Below, one piece after another: positions 37,367 through 46,090 of a stretch of DNA of 64,000 bases. The first letter of the stretch is position 1, and every line of letters begins with the position of its first letter. The notes beneath the pieces were generated by a model, which was not told the DNA's origin, made no database searches, and saw nothing but the letters and a program-made list of their open reading frames with translations. The DNA is from Algorimicrobium algoritergicola. GTDB lineage: Bacteria > Bacteroidota > Bacteroidia > Flavobacteriales > Flavobacteriaceae. The position numbers and the translations under genes are program-made. Location of the stretch: contig NZ_VSKL01000001.1 in the NCBI RefSeq assembly GCF_008086165.1, positions 124,001 through 188,000 of the forward strand, read 5' to 3'.

Positions 37367-37448
37367 TGCGGGCGGGGAGACTCGAACTCCCACACCTTGC
37401 GGCACTAGATCCTAAGTCTAGCGTGTCTACCAATTCCACCACGCCCGC
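37367..37448 (-). tRNA. tRNA-Leu (anticodon UAG)
   Basis: Minus-strand gene of 82 bases with acceptor arms GCGGGCG and CGCCCGC, a D-arm around GTGGAATTGGTAGACAC, anticodon stem CTAGA/TCTAG with loop CTTAGGA (anticodon TAG in DNA), a long class II variable arm (TGCCGCAAGGTGT), and the T-arm GGGAGTTCGAGTCTCCC. The CCA end is not encoded. The class II variable arm and the anticodon agree on leucine. Confidence 0.95.
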
Positions 37449-37608
37449 ATTAATAAGATTGCAAAAATCCGCAATCGGGATGCAAATATAAACAATAGTT
37501 TGAATAATCAAACGCATCTTATCATAAAAAAGTTCAGACTGTTTTGTACTTTTGAAGAAACACAATCAATCTATTTCTACGCAGTCAGAAATAACAAAAC
37601 ATACGATT

Positions 37609-38997
37609 ATGAAAAACATACAAGGTTACGTTGCCGAACATAGACAACGCTTTTTAAATGAACTCATTGAACTATTAAAAATACCGTCGGTTAGTGCCGA
37701 TTCTGCTTTTAAAAATGATGTGCTACGAACAGCCGAAGCGGTAAAATTTAGTTTAGAAAAAGCCGGTTGCGACCATGTTGAAATTTGTGAAACTGCTGGT
37801 TATCCAATTGTTTATGGTGAAAAAATGATTGATAAAAATTTACCTACTATTTTGGTTTATGGGCATTATGATGTACAACCTGCCGATCCAATTGAATTAT
37901 GGACATCTCCTCCTTTTGAACCCGTTATTAAAAAAACAGACATTCACCCGGAAGGCGCCATTTTCGCTCGAGGTGCTTGTGATGATAAAGGCCAAATGTA
38001 TATGCATGTAAAAGCTATGGAATTCATGACTTCTACAAACCAATTACCTTGTAATGTGAAATTCATGATTGAAGGTGAAGAAGAAGTTGGTTCTGTTAAC
38101 CTATCAACCTTTGTAAAAAACAATCACGAAAAATTAAAGAATGACGTGATTCTTATTTCAGACACAGGCATGATTGCGAAAGATGTGCCAAGTATTACAA
38201 CAGGCTTGCGCGGATTAAGCTATGTTGAAGTGGAAGTAACGGGTCCGAATCGCGATTTACATTCTGGATTATATGGCGGTGCAGTTGCAAACCCTATCAA
38301 TATTTTAACAAAAATGATAGCTTCTTTACACGATGAAAACAATCATATTACCATTCCAGGTTTTTATGATAAAGTAGAAGAATTATCAAAAGAAGAACGC
38401 GCGGAAATGGCCAAAGCGCCTTTTTCTCTCGATGCTTATAAAAAATCTTTGGACATTGATGCTGTTTATGGCGAGGCTGGATTTACAACAAACGAACGCA
38501 ATTCCATTCGCCCAACATTAGACGTGAATGGTATTTGGGGTGGCTATATTGGTGAAGGCGCTAAAACGGTTATTGCCAGTAAAGCATTTGCAAAAATCTC
38601 AATGCGTTTGGTACCACATCAAGAATGGGAAGAAATTACAGAACTTTTCAAAAAACACTTTGAAAGTATTGCGCCTGAAGGTGTCAAAGTTTTAGTAAAA
38701 CCGCATCATGGTGGACAAGGTTACGTAACACCTATTGATAGTTTAGGCTATCAAGCAGCAAGCAAAGCTTATGAAGAATCGTTTGGGAAAAAACCAATTC
38801 CTCAACGTTCTGGTGGAAGTATTCCTATTGTGTCCTTGTTTGAGCAAGAGCTTCAAAGCAAAACTATTTTAATGGGCTTTGGCTTAGATAGTGATGCTAT
38901 CCACTCGCCAAACGAGCATTTTGGTGTATGGAATTATATAAAAGGTATCGAAACCATTCCGTTGTTTTATAAATATTTTACGGAGCTTTCTAAATAA
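37609..38997 (+). CDS. M20-family dipeptidase (CNDP-like)
   Basis: A 462-residue cytoplasmic zinc peptidase. Metal ligands are in YGHYDVQPADP, RGACDDKGQ and EGEEEVGS; the dimerisation domain starts near VEVTGPNRDLHSGLYGG, and the last ligand is near AIHSPNEHF. These fit dipeptidases of the M20 CNDP group. I take the ATG at 37609 (KNIQGYVAEHRQRFL); a longer in-frame start at 37552 lacks family similarity and crowds the tRNA promoter. No signal peptide. Confidence 0.9.
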   Translation: MKNIQGYVAEHRQRFLNELIELLKIPSVSADSAFKNDVLRTAEAVKFSLEKAGCDHVEICETAGYPIVYGEKMIDKNLPTILVYGHYDVQPADPIELWTSPPFEPVIKKTDIHPEGAIFARGACDDKGQMYMHVKAMEFMTSTNQLPCNVKFMIEGEEEVGSVNLSTFVKNNHEKLKNDVILISDTGMIAKDVPSITTGLRGLSYVEVEVTGPNRDLHSGLYGGAVANPINILTKMIASLHDENNHITIPGFYDKVEELSKEERAEMAKAPFSLDAYKKSLDIDAVYGEAGFTTNERNSIRPTLDVNGIWGGYIGEGAKTVIASKAFAKISMRLVPHQEWEEITELFKKHFESIAPEGVKVLVKPHHGGQGYVTPIDSLGYQAASKAYEESFGKKPIPQRSGGSIPIVSLFEQELQSKTILMGFGLDSDAIHSPNEHFGVWNYIKGIETIPLFYKYFTELSK

Positions 38998-39052
38998 ATA
39001 CCAAATAGAAATCTAATCGTCAAATCGCTTGATTTTTCGTGTTAGTAAGAAG

Positions 39053-39102
39053 AAAAAAGTATCGAGATTTAACGCTTTGTTGAATTTTTCGATACTTTTT
39101 TT
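39053..39102 (+). terminator. Terminator after the M20 dipeptidase gene
   Basis: AAAAAGTATCGA pairs with TCGATACTTTTT at 39089-39100 across a loop of about 23 bases, followed by more T. It lies about 55 bp after the stop codon. Confidence 0.75.
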
Positions 39103-39162
39103 GTTTCAAATTTAAAAATCAAATTCTACTAATAGCACTTTCAAAAATTAAAAAAAACACCT

Positions 39163-39222
39163 CTACACTTGTAGAATACAAATTATTATTCTATGTTTGT
39201 AGAACACAATCTAAACTTGTAG
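39163..39222 (+). promoter_or_regulatory. BlaI-type operator repeats
   Basis: Three copies of a CTA-n-TTGTAG element: CTACACTTGTAG at 39163-39174, CTATGTTTGTAG at 39191-39202 and CTAAACTTGTAG at 39211-39222. The first contains the TACA/TGTA inverted pair known from BlaI/MecI operators. The last ends 3 bp before the regulator start. They are the expected autoregulatory sites of the adjacent BlaI-like gene. Confidence 0.65.
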
Positions 39223-39225
39223 AAC

Positions 39226-39594
39226 ATGCAGTTATCAAAATCGGAAGAAGAGTTAATGAATCACCTTTGGAAAATGGAAAAAGGCTTTATGAAAGATTTG
39301 CTAGATGCCTATCCAGATCCTAAACCTGCTCCAACCACTGTTGCCACGCTTTTAAAACGCATGACGGATAAAGGGTTTATTGCGTATAATACCTTCGGGA
39401 AATCTCGAGAATATTTTCCACTAGTTAAAAAGAAGGCCTATTTCTCCAAACACGTTAACGGACTGATAAAAGACTTTTTTAATGACAGCGCATCACAATT
39501 CGCATCGTTTTTCACCAAAGAAACCAACTTATCGAAAACGGAGTTGGAAGAATTAAAAAAATTGATAGATCAACAAATTAAAAATAAACCGTAG
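39226..39594 (+). CDS. BlaI/MecI/CopY-family repressor (first copy)
   Basis: A 122-residue winged-helix repressor: LSKSEEELMNHLWKMEKGFM, then the recognition region PAPTTVATLLKRMTDKGFI followed by REYFPLVKKKAY and a C-terminal dimerisation helix bundle. Proteolysis by an M56 partner typically inactivates such repressors. The M56 gene follows 88 bp downstream. The targets need not be beta-lactam genes; none are visible nearby. Confidence 0.9.
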   Translation: MQLSKSEEELMNHLWKMEKGFMKDLLDAYPDPKPAPTTVATLLKRMTDKGFIAYNTFGKSREYFPLVKKKAYFSKHVNGLIKDFFNDSASQFASFFTKETNLSKTELEELKKLIDQQIKNKP

Positions 39595-39682
39595 TCGTCA
39601 AGATTACAAAAGATTAACACCTGAAACATAGTAAGGTTCAAGAGGCCTTTTTTTTAAATAAATATAAACGAATTAAATAATT

Positions 39683-41569
39683 ATGGACATCTACATTCTA
39701 AAATTTAGTGCTTGTTTGGCTGTTTTTATGTTGTTCTATAAATTAGTATTGGAGCGTGAAAGTATTCATCACTTTAAACGCTTCTATTTATTGGTAGCTC
39801 TTTTGGGTTCTGTTGCCATACCATTTATTACGTTTACCACGTTTGTTGATGCTTCCCCAATTGGAAATCCTATTGTTTTTAGCAATTTAGAAACGATTAG
39901 TACGCATACAGAAATAACACCATCCTTTTCCGACTATTTATCTACTTTTTTATGGTCTATCTATTATTTAGGCGCCCTAATTTTTGCGGGGCGTTTCACC
40001 ATTAATTTCATAAAACTTATTAATCGTATTAGGCAAAATCCAAAGTTTAAAAAGGGAAATTTAGTACATGTTTTAATGACCGATTTAATCTATCCTCACA
40101 CCTTTTTACAATACATATTTTTAAATAAATCAAAATATGAAGCGCATAAAATCCCACACGAAGTTCTGCTTCACGAGGAAACACATGCCAAGCAAAAACA
40201 CGCTTTAGATATTTTATTTATAGAGCTTATGCAAATTATATTTTGGTTTAATCCGCTTCTATATTTTATCAAAAAAGACATTAAACTAAACCACGAATTT
40301 TTAGCAGATCAAGCTGTTCTTAAAACGGGAACGGACACCAAAACCTATCAGCACATCTTATTGGCATTTTCAGCTTCCAAGACTATGGAAGACGCACAGA
40401 CTCATCATCTAGCGAATGCTATCAATTATTCATTAATCAAAAAACGATTTACAGTTATGAAATCACACACATCAAACACCGTTAAATGGATCAAGGGACT
40501 CATTATCCTGCCTCTTTTGGCTGTATTAATTTACAGTTTTAGTAGTACAAAAGAGGTTTTTAAACCTGCAGAGCCAGATATTGTTTTGAGCGAAACGCTA
40601 AATGAACAATTATCAAGTGCTGATGCAAATTCAACAGAACATCAAGAGGGTTCTGAAAATAATCTAATTATAGACAAGCAAAAAGGAGCATCAAAAGCGC
40701 AAATTGCTGAATATAATAAATTGGCTAAATACTACAACTCGCAAAGTAGAGATAATTTGGTCATAAAATTAAATGATATAAAGCGGTTAAACTATTTATA
40801 TAATTTAATGACCGAAGAACAGAAGAAAGCCGCTGAACCTTTACCTAATTTTCCGCCTCCACCTCCACCTCCACCTCCAACTCAAAACATGTCAAAAAGT
40901 GAAGAACAGGAATATGAAAACCAAATTAATAAGTCTAAAAAAGGTGAAAGTTACACATACCAATATCAGAACAACGATGGTAAAATTGTGAAGGTCATTG
41001 TTGATGAAAATGATTTATCTGTTCCACCACCACCACCACCCGTTCCAGCAAATGCCACACCCGAACAGAAAGCGAAATATGAAACACTTATCAACGAATA
41101 TTACAGCAAATACAAGGTGACAAATGGTAAAGTGGAACACAAATTACCGCCTCCGCCACCACCTCCTATTCCAGCTAATGCAACACCTAAACAAAAAGAA
41201 GAATATAAAAAAGCACAGGAGGATTACAACCGGAATTATAAGGTGAAGAAAGGACAAGAAAGTAATATTCCACCGCCTCCTGCACCACCAAAACCAAATT
41301 TTGAAACACAACTTTATATATCAGTAAATTCTGATGAGACTATATCACTTAAAGATTCAAATAAAAAAATCACAAAAACAGTATCTCTCAACGACCTTAA
41401 TATGACTTTATCAAATCTATACCAAGATGAAATAAAATCAGACATGAAAATCAATACGCTTATAAAAGCTGACAATAATAATTCTAGAGAAATAATTGCC
41501 CAAATTGCCGAAGAATTAAAAAAACTTGACATATTTCTACCACCTCCACCACCACGTATTAAAAAATAA
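39683..41569 (+). CDS. BlaR1-like M56 metallopeptidase with proline-rich repeats
   Basis: A 628-residue membrane protein. The N-terminal 300 residues have four to five membrane segments and the zinc motif HEETH (164-168), with NHEFLADQAV further on. After the last membrane segment (GLIILPLLAVLIYSFSS, about 275-290) the C-terminal half is periplasmic and carries four tracts of five to nine prolines. Three of the tracts lie in repeats of about 42 residues with (V/I)PANATP(E/K)QK. No penicillin-binding domain is present, so the signal sensed is unknown. It likely cleaves the adjacent repressor. Confidence 0.85.
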   Translation: MDIYILKFSACLAVFMLFYKLVLERESIHHFKRFYLLVALLGSVAIPFITFTTFVDASPIGNPIVFSNLETISTHTEITPSFSDYLSTFLWSIYYLGALIFAGRFTINFIKLINRIRQNPKFKKGNLVHVLMTDLIYPHTFLQYIFLNKSKYEAHKIPHEVLLHEETHAKQKHALDILFIELMQIIFWFNPLLYFIKKDIKLNHEFLADQAVLKTGTDTKTYQHILLAFSASKTMEDAQTHHLANAINYSLIKKRFTVMKSHTSNTVKWIKGLIILPLLAVLIYSFSSTKEVFKPAEPDIVLSETLNEQLSSADANSTEHQEGSENNLIIDKQKGASKAQIAEYNKLAKYYNSQSRDNLVIKLNDIKRLNYLYNLMTEEQKKAAEPLPNFPPPPPPPPPTQNMSKSEEQEYENQINKSKKGESYTYQYQNNDGKIVKVIVDENDLSVPPPPPPVPANATPEQKAKYETLINEYYSKYKVTNGKVEHKLPPPPPPPIPANATPKQKEEYKKAQEDYNRNYKVKKGQESNIPPPPAPPKPNFETQLYISVNSDETISLKDSNKKITKTVSLNDLNMTLSNLYQDEIKSDMKINTLIKADNNNSREIIAQIAEELKKLDIFLPPPPPRIKK

Positions 41570-41587
41570 CTTTTTCAATAAATTAAG

Positions 41588-41617
41588 AAGCCACGATAAA
41601 ATTCGTGGCTTTTTTTT
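41588..41617 (+). terminator. Terminator after the first M56 gene
   Basis: AAGCCACGA pairs with TCGTGGCTT around TAAAAT, followed by eight T. It ends the BlaI-M56 unit. Confidence 0.88.
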
Positions 41618-41696
41618 GTAACAAAAACCACCATCTAACGTTCTAATAGTCAATCAACCTGTCTAACTTAAGGACAAGTTAAAACATCAATCAATC

Positions 41697-42797
41697 ATGT
41701 TAAAACAATTCTTCATCCTCTGTTCTGGGTCGGACCAAGACATTTTATACACCTGCTCCAATGGTGAGCAAAACAAATATGCCGGTATTGGCGCAACCGT
41801 TTTCTTTACGGCTGTTATGGCATTTATAGCAGCTAGTTATGCGCTTTACACCATATTTGATAACTATTTTATAGCCATGGGTTTTGGTGTTCTTTGGGGT
41901 TTACTCATTTTTAATTTAGACCGATTTATTGTCTCAACTATTAAAAAGCGGAACAATAAAATGAACGAATTACTTCAAGCTACACCACGACTCCTTTTGG
42001 CCGTCATTATTGCTATTGTTATTTCGAAACCATTAGAACTTAAAATTTTTGAAAAAGAAATTAATCAGGTGCTTTTAACTGAAAAGAACCAAATGACCCT
42101 TGAAAATCAGGAAGAGATTTCAAAACAATTCTCACCAAACATCAACAATTTAGAAACAGATATTTCGGCTCTTGAAAACCAAATTACGGTAAAGGAAACA
42201 GACGTTAATGCGTTGTACGACACGTACATTCAAGAAGCGGAAGGAAGGGCTGGCACCAAACTATTAGGCAAAGGACCCGTTTACCAAGAAAAACGCGATA
42301 AACATGATATGGGTTTAGCCGAACTTCAGAATTTGAAAGCAAGCAACCTGGCTAAAATAGCCGTACTAGAAAATCAGATTATAGATTTACGAAACAACCA
42401 ACAAACACAAATTCAAAGTACACAGCCAATCATTGATGGTTTTGATGGATTGATGGCACGTGTAAATGCGCTTCAAAAACTACCTTGGCTACCGTCATTC
42501 TTTATTTTTCTATTGTTTTTGGCTATTGAAACATCACCAATTTTCACCAAATTATTATCGCCTAAAGGGCCTTATGATTACAAATTAGAAGATGCGGAAA
42601 GCACTGTAAAAACTTGGGCAACGCAAAAAATGAATGCGCGCAACGAGATTTTGAAAACAGATATGGTTTTAAATAATAAAATTTATAAAGATATTTCAGA
42701 AGAAGATGAACTTTACAATTACAAGCGTAAAAAAGCGCGTGAACTCATGCAGTTGCAAGCAGATGCATTTTTTCAGCATCAGAAAAAGGCCCTTTAA
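41697..42797 (+). CDS. DUF4407 domain membrane protein
   Basis: A 366-residue protein with an N-terminal conserved part (FFILCSGSDQDILYTCSNGEQ), membrane segments at about 30-55, 60-80 and 95-115, a large coiled-coil soluble part (about 120-250), and a final membrane segment (FFIFLLFLAIETSPIFTKLL) with a charged tail. This is the DUF4407 layout; its function is unknown. The gene appears to be monocistronic, between terminator and the next gene. Confidence 0.85.
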   Translation: MLKQFFILCSGSDQDILYTCSNGEQNKYAGIGATVFFTAVMAFIAASYALYTIFDNYFIAMGFGVLWGLLIFNLDRFIVSTIKKRNNKMNELLQATPRLLLAVIIAIVISKPLELKIFEKEINQVLLTEKNQMTLENQEEISKQFSPNINNLETDISALENQITVKETDVNALYDTYIQEAEGRAGTKLLGKGPVYQEKRDKHDMGLAELQNLKASNLAKIAVLENQIIDLRNNQQTQIQSTQPIIDGFDGLMARVNALQKLPWLPSFFIFLLFLAIETSPIFTKLLSPKGPYDYKLEDAESTVKTWATQKMNARNEILKTDMVLNNKIYKDISEEDELYNYKRKKARELMQLQADAFFQHQKKAL

Positions 42798-42836
42798 ATT
42801 TTTGTTTGTACTTTTAATGAACTAATACGAAACCTT

Positions 42837-43280
42837 ATGAAATCTATTTATCTCATTTTAAGCCTACTATTTTCAGTAGGCACATTTGCACAATCTGAAA
42901 CATCTAAAACCTATCTTGAAGATACGCAAGCCATTCGTGAGGTTTTAAGAATACAGCAAAATGCTTGGAATAAATTTGATTTAGAAGGATTTATGCAAGG
43001 TTACTGGAAAAGCGACTCGTTAAAATTTTATGGAAGCAATGGTGTTACCAAAGGGTGGCAAAAAACGCTAAACAATTATAAAAAAGGCTATCCCAGTAAA
43101 GAGTATACTGGCGAATTACAATTCACATTTAAATCCATTTCCCCAATTGAAGACCATTCCTATTATGTTATGGGTCAATACCATTTAAAACGCTCGGTTG
43201 GTAATGCGCAAGGTGAATTTCTTATTATTTTAAAGAAAATAAATGGTGAATGGAAAATAATAGCAGATATGTCTAGCTAA
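42837..43280 (+). CDS. Secreted SnoaL/DUF4440-like protein
   Basis: A 147-residue protein with a signal peptide (IYLILSLLFSVGTFA then QS) and an NTF2-like fold: AIREVLRIQQNAWNKFDLEGFM, YWKSDSLKFYG, and a final strand segment GEFLIILKKINGEWKIIAD. This fold covers small enzymes and binding proteins, and no catalytic residue set can be assigned. It is periplasmic or exported. Its stop abuts the stop of the convergent STAS-like gene. Confidence 0.75.
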   Translation: MKSIYLILSLLFSVGTFAQSETSKTYLEDTQAIREVLRIQQNAWNKFDLEGFMQGYWKSDSLKFYGSNGVTKGWQKTLNNYKKGYPSKEYTGELQFTFKSISPIEDHSYYVMGQYHLKRSVGNAQGEFLIILKKINGEWKIIADMSS

Positions 43281-43559
43281 TTATGCGGCATCATTGGTTT
43301 TAAAATGGTCGTACAAATCTTTACAGCCAAAGCCAACAATAGATAATTGCTTCTTTTTCAATAAGGATTCATTATGCAGTTTTGCAAGTGCCATAACACC
43401 AAATTTATCAATACTATCTAATTCTTCGATACTGATGGTTACGGATTGCAACTTTTCGAATACGTTTTCAAATTGATCTTGAAACATACTAACAGACTTT
43501 TTATCAAGGATACCTTTTACGTTAAAAAAGTTGTTGTAGTGTGAAATTACTAAACTCAT
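43281..43559 (-). CDS. STAS-like protein
   Basis: A 92-residue protein with a STAS-like pattern: FNVKGILDKKSVSMFQDQF, VTISIEELDSIDKFGVMALA in the place of the phosphorylatable Ser region, and LSIVGFGCKDLYDHF at the end. The SIDKFG segment has a Ser two positions before the Asp, near where anti-sigma antagonists carry their phosphorylated Ser; no partner kinase is next to it. The function is therefore open. Confidence 0.65.
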   Translation of the reverse strand: MSLVISHYNNFFNVKGILDKKSVSMFQDQFENVFEKLQSVTISIEELDSIDKFGVMALAKLHNESLLKKKQLSIVGFGCKDLYDHFKTNDAA

Positions 43560-43741
43560 GACATATGATTTTTAAATATTAAACAATAAATAATGTGCTA
43601 CTAATCATATGAGGGATACCGTAAATATAACATCTTAAACCAATTACACGTATAGTTTTCGATATACGGCAGAACTTTCAGTTTACTGCATTCCAATTGC
43701 ATAAATAATCGACAAACAACTGCTTTTTAAGGCGTTACAGT

Positions 43742-44989
43742 TTAGAATCTTCTGTCTGGATGACAATTTTGAAGATCTAAAGTTGGTGGTTTTTCCATAA
43801 TAATTTCAGAAACCAACTTACCTGTGGCAGTCGCCATACTCCAACCCATCATAGCATGACCGGTTGCCATAGTCAGGTTTGAACATTTTTGAGATTTTCC
43901 AATATATGGCAAACCATCTGGAGAAACAGGTCGCAAACCTGAAGCAGCATCATTTTTTTCAAGTTCGTTTAATGTGATATCTGGATAAAATTGCGAAGCA
44001 GCTTTAGCAATAGTTTCAACTCTAATAGCACTTATGGCATTATTAATTCCTGCAATTTCCATAGTACCAGCAAAACGTGTAAAGCCATTCATAGGCGTAA
44101 CCGCTACTTTGGCTTCAGCTAAAATAGCTGGAATAGAAATTCCTGTTGGTTGTTGGGTGTTAATTCGATAGCCTTTTCCTGCTTGAAGTAATAGATTGAG
44201 TCCAATTTTTTTACTTAAAAAGGTACTCCATGATCCCGCTGCTAAAACAAACTCATCAGCCTGGAAAGTTTGCCTATTAGTTTTTAATGATACTATCTTA
44301 TTATTAACCAAGGTTAAATCTTCTACTTTTTCATTGGTAAAAAATTCAACGCCTTCACGTATTAAATACGCTTTCATTTCCATCATAAACTCTTGAGGTG
44401 TGGAATGTGAATCGCATCTATAATAGATTGCGCCTTTTGCTGACATGGCTACATTAGGCTCTAAAGTTTTTAACTCGGTTAGTGTTATTTCAGAAACATC
44501 CAAGCCTTCACTTTTAGCTATTTCTGCTGTATGAATTTCTTCTTCTAACATTTTATCTGTTTGACAAAGCATCAACAAACCTTTCTTTTCTAATTGAAAT
44601 GAAAAATTCTCGTCTTGCTTAATAGCATCATAGAATTCTTGGGATAATAAGGTTAATCCTTTAATAGTAGGAATGGCTTTTTTAACATTTTTAGCGGTAC
44701 ACGAATTATTGAATGCCAACGTCCATTTTAAAAAATCTGGATCTAATCGTGGTTTTATATATAAAGGACTGGCTGGATTTAACATCCATTTGAATCCTTT
44801 TTTCATAACTCCAGGAGCCGATAACGGAATAAAATGACTAGGAGATAAATAACCTGCATTGACATAGGATGCGCCTGAATCCATATTAGATTGGTCAATA
44901 ATACTAACCTGACAACCTTCCTTATGAAGGTAATAGGCAGAACATAAACCAATGATTCCGCCGCCAATGATAATTATAGTTTTACTCAT
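43742..44989 (-). CDS. FAD-dependent D-amino-acid dehydrogenase (DadA-like, hydroxyproline cluster)
   Basis: A 415-residue DAO-family flavoprotein. The N-terminus holds the FAD motif IIGGGIIGLCSAYYLHKEG and DSGASYVNAGYLSPSHF. The C-terminus has ASGLRPVSPDGLPYIG and ATGHAMMGWSMATATGKLV. In the hydroxyproline pathway such an enzyme oxidises cis-4-hydroxy-D-proline to pyrroline-4-hydroxy-2-carboxylate. The neighbours (epimerase, deaminase, semialdehyde dehydrogenase) support this substrate. It starts 93 bp after the epimerase gene ends. Confidence 0.85.
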   Translation of the reverse strand: MSKTIIIIGGGIIGLCSAYYLHKEGCQVSIIDQSNMDSGASYVNAGYLSPSHFIPLSAPGVMKKGFKWMLNPASPLYIKPRLDPDFLKWTLAFNNSCTAKNVKKAIPTIKGLTLLSQEFYDAIKQDENFSFQLEKKGLLMLCQTDKMLEEEIHTAEIAKSEGLDVSEITLTELKTLEPNVAMSAKGAIYYRCDSHSTPQEFMMEMKAYLIREGVEFFTNEKVEDLTLVNNKIVSLKTNRQTFQADEFVLAAGSWSTFLSKKIGLNLLLQAGKGYRINTQQPTGISIPAILAEAKVAVTPMNGFTRFAGTMEIAGINNAISAIRVETIAKAASQFYPDITLNELEKNDAASGLRPVSPDGLPYIGKSQKCSNLTMATGHAMMGWSMATATGKLVSEIIMEKPPTLDLQNCHPDRRF

Positions 44990-45082
44990 TTCAATTTAAT
45001 TTTGTCACATAAAGCGCAGTCGAGATGTCTCATCTAATTTAATCATTCTGTAATTACAACATTTCCACATTAAATCATTCCT

Positions 45083-46090
45083 CTAAATCACTTGAAAACC
45101 AAACGCATACGGATCATCATCATTTATAGTTATTGTATTGTGTCCATAAATTTTTGCCCAACCAGTTATGCTTGGAACAATAGCTAATTTGCCATCCAAA
45201 GTGGTTTCTTGTTCAACACGACCTATAAATTTACTACCAATGAAACTTTCATGAATAAAGTCGGTTCCCACTTCTAATTTTCCTTTAGCGTACAATTGTG
45301 CCAAACGTGCTGAAGTTCCAGTGCCACAAGGACTTCTATCTATTGCTTTATCACCATAAAAAACGGCGTTTCGTCCAGATGATGACGGATCAATTGGTGT
45401 TCCTGTCCATAATAAATGGGTTACATCCCGAATGGTTTCATTTTCTGGATGTATAAAATAATTAGGATATTTTTCATTAATATGTTGTCTAACAACTTGA
45501 GAATATTGAATAAGTTTGGATGCCGAAAAATCTTGAACACCTGAAAAATTGGTCTGTGGATCAATGATGGCGTAGTAATTTCCTCCATAGGCTACATCAA
45601 ACGAAATAATACCCAATTCTGGACAATCAACTGATAAGTTTTCGGCTGCTAAAAAACTCTTCACATTAGTCAACTTTACCCAATCTACTTTACCGTTTGT
45701 TTGTTGATACTCTATTTCTACTAAACCAGCAGGTGCTTCCATTCGGATTTGTCCAGGTACTTTTGGAATCACCAAACCTTCTTCAATAGCAATGGTTATA
45801 GTACCAATAGTTCCGTGCCCGCACATTGGCAAACAACCCGATGTTTCGATAAATAAAATGGCAAAATCGTTTTCAGGGTTGTGTGGTGGAAACAGCATAG
45901 AACCACTCATCATGTCATGACCACGAGGCTCAAACATAAGTCCTTTACGGATCCAATCAAATTCCTTCAGAAAATGCAGGCGTTTTTCACTTATGGAATT
46001 TCCCAGCAATTCTGGAATACCTTCCTTGATAACACGAACGGGATTTCCGCAGGTGTGCGCATCTATACAAACAAATGTTCCCTTAATCAT
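45083..46090 (-). CDS. 4-hydroxyproline 2-epimerase
   Basis: A 335-residue cofactor-independent racemase of the proline racemase family. It has DAHTCGNPVRVI at the start and two catalytic cysteines, Cys90 in MCGHGTIG and Cys254 in SPCGTGTSA. Both residues being Cys fits an epimerase; trans-3-hydroxyproline dehydratases carry Thr at the second site. It turns trans-4-hydroxy-L-proline into cis-4-hydroxy-D-proline. It directly abuts the upstream aldehyde dehydrogenase gene. Confidence 0.9.
   Translation of the reverse strand: MIKGTFVCIDAHTCGNPVRVIKEGIPELLGNSISEKRLHFLKEFDWIRKGLMFEPRGHDMMSGSMLFPPHNPENDFAILFIETSGCLPMCGHGTIGTITIAIEEGLVIPKVPGQIRMEAPAGLVEIEYQQTNGKVDWVKLTNVKSFLAAENLSVDCPELGIISFDVAYGGNYYAIIDPQTNFSGVQDFSASKLIQYSQVVRQHINEKYPNYFIHPENETIRDVTHLLWTGTPIDPSSSGRNAVFYGDKAIDRSPCGTGTSARLAQLYAKGKLEVGTDFIHESFIGSKFIGRVEQETTLDGKLAIVPSITGWAKIYGHNTITINDDDPYAFGFQVI

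Noticed and set aside
35604-37448. Integrative element at tRNA-Leu
   Set aside because: No integrase and no repeat of the tRNA 3' end are visible; only gene decay is seen.
37281-37565. Minus-strand ORF of 94 codons
   Set aside because: It is read through the tRNA-Leu gene and its terminator, with no protein-family character.
40853-41300. CRISPR-like repeat array
   Set aside because: The repeats are in-frame codons for Pro-rich peptide units with diverged spacers, not identical DNA repeats.
43649-43668. Hairpin CGTATA/TATACG as a terminator
   Set aside because: It has no following T run on either strand, and the gap lies between a gene end and a gene start on the minus strand without other support.
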